Below are positions 59,752 through 64,000 of a DNA stretch of 64,000 bases, one piece after another. This DNA is from Pantoea deleyi (lineage in GTDB: Bacteria; Pseudomonadota; Gammaproteobacteria; Enterobacterales; Enterobacteriaceae): assembly GCF_022647325.1 (NCBI RefSeq), contig NZ_CP071405.1, forward strand, positions 3,844,001 to 3,908,000. Direction: 5' to 3'. Position numbers and translations under genes: made by a program. Positions within the stretch are counted from its first letter, which is position 1; every line of letters starts with the position of its first letter. The notes beneath the pieces were generated by a model. It was not told the DNA's origin and did not search any database. It was given only the letters and a program-made list of their open reading frames with translations.

Positions 59752-59842
59752 GCTATGAATCTTACCGTTGTGAAGGAACGGGCGATCTTATGTTAAACCG
59801 CATCAACCAACAGGAAACTGCGTGCGGCTGAATAAGGCCAAT

Positions 59843-59860
59843 CAGTCTCAAATGAGACTG
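59843..59860. promoter_or_regulatory. Palindrome upstream of msbA-like gene
   Basis: CAGTCTCA-AA-TGAGACTG, perfect 8-bp arms, 91 bases before the start codon of the minus-strand exporter. Possible operator. Confidence 0.45.
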
Positions 59861-60057
59861 GTACGTTAGCCTCAGCCGCGCAATAAACATCATTCTGCCG
59901 CCGGAATCATTATTCCCTCTTATGCGCGGGCAGTGCGATATCCGGCAAATTTTGGCTAATAAAGTGACCTCTTCCGGCCATTTAGATTAAGCAGAAAAAT
60001 TGTGATTTAAATCGGTCACACTGCGGGCAAACCGCTTAAACCCCTCTTATAATTTAT

Positions 60058-60073
60058 TGATTAATATTAATCA
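60058..60073. promoter_or_regulatory. Palindrome upstream of esterase
   Basis: TGATTAATATTAATCA is a perfect 16-bp palindrome, a few bases after the TATAAT box and so well placed for a repressor. The regulator is unknown. Confidence 0.5.
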
Positions 60074-60243
60074 GTTACCCGAATAAATCGGCCACCAGGC
60101 ATAGTCCGAATCTGGGTCGTTTTACCCTTTTCGGATGGACGACCGCCTGAAAAAAGACCATCTTTTAATCAAAAGACAGCAGGACGCTGTTCTCTCCGGC
60201 CGCGAACAAAAAATTAAAAGACTCTTCGCATCAGGATCTATTT

Positions 60244-61116
60244 ATGCACACAGAAATTATTAATATCTGGCCACACGGTGATGCACCTGGCGCCAGCGAT
60301 TCACGCGCACAGCCGCAGATTGTCGATATGGCAAAAGAGTATGAACCTTACGATCGCGCGGCCACCGGTGTGCGCTGCCCGGAGATCGCACTCTGGCATC
60401 CCGTCGAATCCAACGGTATCACCCTGCTGGTCGCACCGGGCGGGGGCTATCAGCGGGTAATGATCGACCGCGAAGGCAGCGCCCTGGCAACCTTTTTTAC
60501 CTCGATGGGTTACACCCTGGCGGTGATGACCTATCGCCTGCCCTATGATGGCCATCATGAAGGTCCCGACGCGCCGCTGGCGGATGCGCAGCGCGCCGTG
60601 CGCGTCCTGCGTGAACGGGCACAGCGCGGTCTTAACGGCAAATATATCGTTATGATGGGCTTTTCAGCGGGGGGACACGTAGCGGCCAGCCTGGGCACGC
60701 GCTTTGCGGAGAAACTCTATCCGGTGCAGGATGGCGCAGAAAACTTCTCTCCGCGTCCCGATGCGATGATCCTGGTCTATCCGGTGATCAGCATGCGTGA
60801 CGGCATCGCGCATGAAGGGGCGCGAACCCGTCTGCTGGGCGCATGGCCCGATCAGAAAACGATTGAGGCCTACTCGCTGGAAACCCGCGTTCATCCTCTG
60901 GTGCCGCCGACGCTGCTGATCCACGCCGCCGACGACGAAGCCGTTTCGGTGAACCACAGCATGGCGTTTTTTGGCGCACTGCGTGAACACAAGGTCCCGG
61001 CAGAGGTGCATTTTTATCAGAAAGGCGGGCACGGATTTGGTATCCGTGGCGTGGCCGACCTGCCCCTTGCCAGCTGGCCCATGTTAGTGACCGAGTGGCT
61101 CAGGGCAAAGACCTGA
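60244..61116 (+). CDS. Alpha/beta hydrolase, acetylesterase-like
   Basis: 290 residues without signal peptide, so probably cytosolic. Fold marks: oxyanion loop LLVAPGGGYQRVM (about 60-72), nucleophile GFSAGGHVAASLG (about 138-150), Asp in HAADDEAVSVNH (about 222-233) and His in KGGHGFGIRG (about 260-269). This is the carbohydrate-esterase/lipase layout (xylan or pectin oligomer acetylesterases of the PaeX kind). A role on acetylated plant oligosaccharides is an inference, helped by the nearness of kdgK. E. coli has nothing between kdgK and yhjJ. Confidence 0.78.
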   Translation: MHTEIINIWPHGDAPGASDSRAQPQIVDMAKEYEPYDRAATGVRCPEIALWHPVESNGITLLVAPGGGYQRVMIDREGSALATFFTSMGYTLAVMTYRLPYDGHHEGPDAPLADAQRAVRVLRERAQRGLNGKYIVMMGFSAGGHVAASLGTRFAEKLYPVQDGAENFSPRPDAMILVYPVISMRDGIAHEGARTRLLGAWPDQKTIEAYSLETRVHPLVPPTLLIHAADDEAVSVNHSMAFFGALREHKVPAEVHFYQKGGHGFGIRGVADLPLASWPMLVTEWLRAKT

Positions 61117-61118
61117 GG

Positions 61119-62612
61119 TTACGCGGCGGGCGGAACGTCTTTGACGTTGCTATCCGGCGCACTGGTTTCATTGCCGGTCGCCGGTGCCGTTGACGGCGCC
61201 ATCACTTTATCCCAGCTGTTCTGCAGGCTTTTGACGTTGGTTTCCGCTTCGCCTTCCGGCTGGATCAGCACCATCATCAGCTCCTGCGTCAGCTGCTGGC
61301 GCAGCTCCTGGTTTAACTGCTCGCGGGTCAGCCCGGCCAGGAACGTCTGACGCAGCTTCTGATACTGCTCAGGGGCGATATCGACCACGGCATTCTGCTG
61401 GGAGCGCAGCCGCTGGCTCATCAGCACGTCGGTGTCGGTGCGGGCGTAAGTGGTAAACAGCTTGTTCAGCTCCAGCAGCTTCTGCGCCATCAGCGCATCA
61501 AACTCCTCCTGCGGTAAGCCCTTGTCACGCACGTTTGCCAGCTCACGCGCCACCAGACTCATATTCTGCGCCAGACTGTCGTTGCGGCCATCCATGTTGA
61601 TGGAGCACTGCGCACGCTGATACAGCACGCGACAGTCAAAGCCGACCTGGATACCCTGCGCCTTGCTGTCACTGAGGGCGCGCTGGACATGCCAGAACAG
61701 CGCTTCACGCGCCAGATCGCCCTGCCAGTAACGCTGCAGATTCTGGGAGTCGCGAATCGGCTGCCACGGCGTATCCCACACCAGCGACAGACGATCCTGC
61801 GTCATGTTGCCGCTGACCAGGTTCACCGGCTCGTGCGGCAGCGGCGACAGGGTAGGCAGAGGCGCAGGCGCATCGCGTTTGCCGGTTAACGGCGAGAAGA
61901 TTTTGTTGATTTGCTCAGAGAGACTGCGGCTGTCGACATTACCAACCACATAGAGCGTCATCGCATCCGGGGTGTACCACTGATGATAAAAGTCGTTGAG
62001 CTGCGTTAAATCCACCGGCGCACGCGGCTGTGCGGCGGGATCGTGAGCCAGCAGCGCAGAGCCTTTCAGGCGATAGCGCCACCAGACATCCTGCGGATCT
62101 TTCGGCCAGGTGACGACCGGATCGGAGGCGCTGAGCGCGGTATTCACCACCGCATCGGTGATGGCCATGTTGCCCGCCGTGGCCGCCAGCCAGTTCAGGG
62201 CCTCTTTCAGCAGCTCGGGACGGTTGTTGGGCAGGCTCAGATTATATTGGGTGTAATCATAGGAGGCGATCGCGGGCGGCAGTGGATGCTGAGGATCCAT
62301 CGCCTGTTGCCATAGCGCGCGCTGCTGTTGCGTATCCAGCGCGGTGTTGTGCACCATCGCCAGACGCGGCAGCAGATGGCTGAAGCCGGTCTGTTGCGCA
62401 CTCTCCACCAGCGACCCGGTGTTCACCACCAGCCGCAGTTCGATGCGATCGCTGGGGCGTTGCGGTGTGGCCAGTAACTGCCAGTTAAATCCATTATCCA
62501 GCTTGCCTTCCTGCCAGGCCGGATCCGGTTGCAGCGTTTCTGCCTGGAGACCATAGCTGGTCGCAGCCAGCACTAATCCACCAACCAAAAGCCGAATTCT
62601 GGTGCCCTGCAT
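61119..62612 (-). CDS. yhjJ: M16-like periplasmic protein YhjJ
   Basis: 497 residues (E. coli 498). Signal peptide MQGTRIRLLVGGLVLAATSY..LQA, then an M16 (insulinase-like) fold. The zinc motif HxxEH is replaced by HLLPR in TGFSHLLPRLAMV (about 81-93), so peptidase activity is not expected; E. coli YhjJ has the same change. DFYHQWYTPDAMTLYVVGNV is the second typical stretch. The tail is Pro/Thr/Ala-rich. It sits between kdgK and dctA as in E. coli, apart from the two inserted genes; function unknown. Confidence 0.92.
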   Translation of the reverse strand: MQGTRIRLLVGGLVLAATSYGLQAETLQPDPAWQEGKLDNGFNWQLLATPQRPSDRIELRLVVNTGSLVESAQQTGFSHLLPRLAMVHNTALDTQQQRALWQQAMDPQHPLPPAIASYDYTQYNLSLPNNRPELLKEALNWLAATAGNMAITDAVVNTALSASDPVVTWPKDPQDVWWRYRLKGSALLAHDPAAQPRAPVDLTQLNDFYHQWYTPDAMTLYVVGNVDSRSLSEQINKIFSPLTGKRDAPAPLPTLSPLPHEPVNLVSGNMTQDRLSLVWDTPWQPIRDSQNLQRYWQGDLAREALFWHVQRALSDSKAQGIQVGFDCRVLYQRAQCSINMDGRNDSLAQNMSLVARELANVRDKGLPQEEFDALMAQKLLELNKLFTTYARTDTDVLMSQRLRSQQNAVVDIAPEQYQKLRQTFLAGLTREQLNQELRQQLTQELMMVLIQPEGEAETNVKSLQNSWDKVMAPSTAPATGNETSAPDSNVKDVPPAA

Positions 62613-62794
62613 GTGAACCCCTACTCAAATAATTCAAATATTGTCATCACTGGCGCGTAGAGCCGCTGTTATTAACGAATCGGCGGGCGCCGAATCGCGC
62701 TGTTATCCAACAACAAAGTGTTTGACCACAGGAAGTTCAGGATGTCGCGCAGCGAAGTGAAAAACGTCAAAAAAAACAAGTGGGGTTCATTATG

Positions 62795-62833
62795 CAAATG
62801 CCCGCTGTCAGGGCAAGCGACAGCGGGCATTTG
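62795..62833 (-). terminator. Long hairpin between dctA and yhjJ
   Basis: CAAATGCCCGCTGTC and GACAGCGGGCATTTG form a perfect 15-bp stem with a nine-base loop, 26 bases after the dctA stop codon. No long T-run follows, but the strength suggests a transcript end for dctA. Confidence 0.7.
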
Positions 62834-62858
62834 TGGCGATTTAAGTAAAATTCAATGA

Positions 62859-64000
62859 TTAAATGGAAGATTCAGACGCTTTATTCTCCTTATTCCGGCC
62901 TGCCAGGGTGTCGTCGAGCTGTTTGTGATCGAGCTGATCGACCCACTTCGCAACCACCACTGTCGCCACGCCGTTACCGATCAGGTTCGTCAGAGCACGC
63001 GCTTCAGACATGAAGCGGTCAATCCCGAGGATCAGCGCCAGACCCGCCACCGGCAGATGACCTACCGCCGAGAGCGTCGCCGCCAGCACGATAAAGCCGC
63101 TTCCGGTCACCCCGGCGGCTCCTTTGGAGGAGAGCAGCAGCACCACCAGCAGCGTAATCTGATGGAAGATGTCCATGTGCGCATTGGTGGCCTGCGCGAT
63201 AAACACGGCGGCCATGGTCAGGTAGATCGAGGTGCCATCCAGGTTAAATGAGTACCCCGTCGGAATAACCAGCCCCACCACCGACTTCTTACAGCCCAGC
63301 CTTTCCATCTTATCCAGCATGCGCGGCAGCGCAGACTCGGATGAGGAGGTGCCCAGCACAATCAGCAGCTCTTCTTTGATATAGGCAATGAACTTAAAGA
63401 TACTGAAGCCGGCAAACAGGCGGGCAATCAGCCCCAGCACGATCACGACAAACAGCACACAGGTGATATAGAAGCAGATAATCAGCTGGCCGAGCTGCAC
63501 CAGCGAACCCACGCCATATTTACCGATGGTGAAGGCCATCGCGCCAAATGCCCCTATCGGTGCCAGACGCATGATCATGTTGATGATGCCGAAAATCACC
63601 TTAGAGAAGCTTTCGATCACGTTGAAGATCAGCGTGCCGGTGTTACCCAGACGATGCAGGGCAAAACCAAACAGAATGGCAAACAGCAAGACCTGCAGAA
63701 TGTTGCCGCTGGCAAAGGCGCCAATCACGCTGTTGGGGATCACATCCAGCAGGAAGGCGACGATACCCTGCTGCTCGGCCTGCTGCGCATACACCGCCAC
63801 GGCTTTGGCATCCAGCGTGGCCGGATCGACGTTCATTCCGGCACCCGGCTGCACCACGTTCACCACAATCAGGCCGATAATCAGCGCGATGGTACTGACG
63901 ATTTCAAAATAGAGCAGCGCAACGGCGCCGGTCCGGCCAACCGCTTTCATGCTTTCCATGCCCGCGATACCGGTCACCACGGTACAGAAAATAACCGGGG
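62859..64000 (-). CDS. dctA: C4-dicarboxylate transporter DctA, truncated by window edge
   Basis: Sodium/proton symporter for succinate, fumarate and malate in the inner membrane (DAACS family). The 5' end is cut off; the frame is open to the last base, and the visible 380 residues cover all but about 50 N-terminal ones. Family marks are [20 protein letters not shown] (serine-rich loop), [20 protein letters not shown] (about two thirds along) and [20 protein letters not shown]. The C-terminal tail is hydrophilic. E. coli dctA also lies beside yhjJ. Confidence 0.95.
   Translation of the reverse strand, partial: PVIFCTVVTGIAGMESMKAVGRTGAVALLYFEIVSTIALIIGLIVVNVVQPGAGMNVDPATLDAKAVAVYAQQAEQQGIVAFLLDVIPNSVIGAFASGNILQVLLFAILFGFALHRLGNTGTLIFNVIESFSKVIFGIINMIMRLAPIGAFGAMAFTIGKYGVGSLVQLGQLIICFYITCVLFVVIVLGLIARLFAGFSIFKFIAYIKEELLIVLGTSSSESALPRMLDKMERLGCKKSVVGLVIPTGYSFNLDGTSIYLTMAAVFIAQATNAHMDIFHQITLLVVLLLSSKGAAGVTGSGFIVLAATLSAVGHLPVAGLALILGIDRFMSEARALTNLIGNGVATVVVAKWVDQLDHKQLDDTLAGRNKENKASESSI

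Larger units (their letters stand above)
59752..60243. other. Divergent msbA-like/esterase spacer
   Basis: 492 bases, clearly AT-richer than the genes around it, without a credible gene. It holds the inverted repeats at 59843 and 60058, a TATAAT at 60048-60053 and a pair TGTGA/TCACA spaced ten bases apart (60001-60020). The esterase would have a leader of about 180 bases if that -10 is used. Confidence 0.55.

Noticed and set aside
60001..60020. CRP site upstream of the esterase
   Set aside because: TGTGA and TCACA are perfect, but ten bases separate them instead of six, which CRP does not tolerate well.

Overview
The window is a chromosomal segment of a gamma-proteobacterium of the order Enterobacterales. 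Nearly every protein is a close relative of an E. coli K-12 protein, and long blocks keep the E. coli gene order. The differences (GC-rich sequence by eye, loss of rffG/rffH, an extra msbA-like gene, an orphan glpT, a pectin-linked esterase) fit the Pantoea/Erwinia group best. The genus is an inference from overall character, not from a search. I see no prophage, integrase cassette, complete insertion sequence or CRISPR array.

Layout. 1-842: a truncated TPR/glycosyltransferase-like gene. 843-6131: udp, ysgA, metE and metR, with a CRP/CytR-type control region at udp and MetJ boxes between metE and metR. 6215-9894: yehS, a 624-bp gene-free stretch, the biotin transporter yigM and an orphan glpT. 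9944-20613: yigL, pldB, rhtB, a DUF1460 lipoprotein, rhtC, recQ, pldA, yigI, rarD, abrB and corA, the last with a corL-like leader. 20914-26598: SOS-controlled uvrD and the tightly coupled lptM-dapF-yigA-xerC-yigB operon. 26746-33645: cyaA, divergent from hemCDXY. 33646-35170: the small RNA GlmZ with a sigma-54 promoter and GlrR boxes, a 162-bp tandem repeat derived from the tRNA-Pro 3' end, and the tRNA operon argX-hisR-leuT-proM. 35270-46251: the enterobacterial common antigen operon wecA-wzzE-wecB-wecC-(rffG/rffH scar)-wecD-wecE-wzxE-wecF-wzyE-wecG. 46517-53788: rho, trxA, rhlB, gppA, rep and ppiC. 53789-64000: yhjG, pdeH, kdgK, an msbA-like ABC exporter, an esterase, yhjJ and a truncated dctA. 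The last block lies elsewhere in E. coli, so the ppiC/yhjG border is a synteny break relative to E. coli.

How the genes work together. The wec genes build the lipid-linked ECA trisaccharide (WecA, B, C, G, E, D, F), flip it (WzxE), polymerise it (WzyE) and set its length (WzzE). Because rffG and rffH are reduced to fragments, the dTDP-4-keto-6-deoxyglucose used by WecE must come from rmlA/rmlB-type genes outside the window, if ECA is made at all. GlmZ controls GlcNAc supply through glmS, which also feeds this pathway. hemC/hemD make uroporphyrinogen III. PldA, PldB, LptM, the MsbA-like exporter and YhjG concern the envelope. kdgK with its KdgR operator, and possibly the nearby esterase, point to catabolism of plant-polymer sugars.

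The most unusual items are the rffGH deletion scar, the 162-bp tRNA-Pro tail repeats, the GlmZ control region, the corA leader and the second msbA-like gene. No wholly new multi-gene system is evident.
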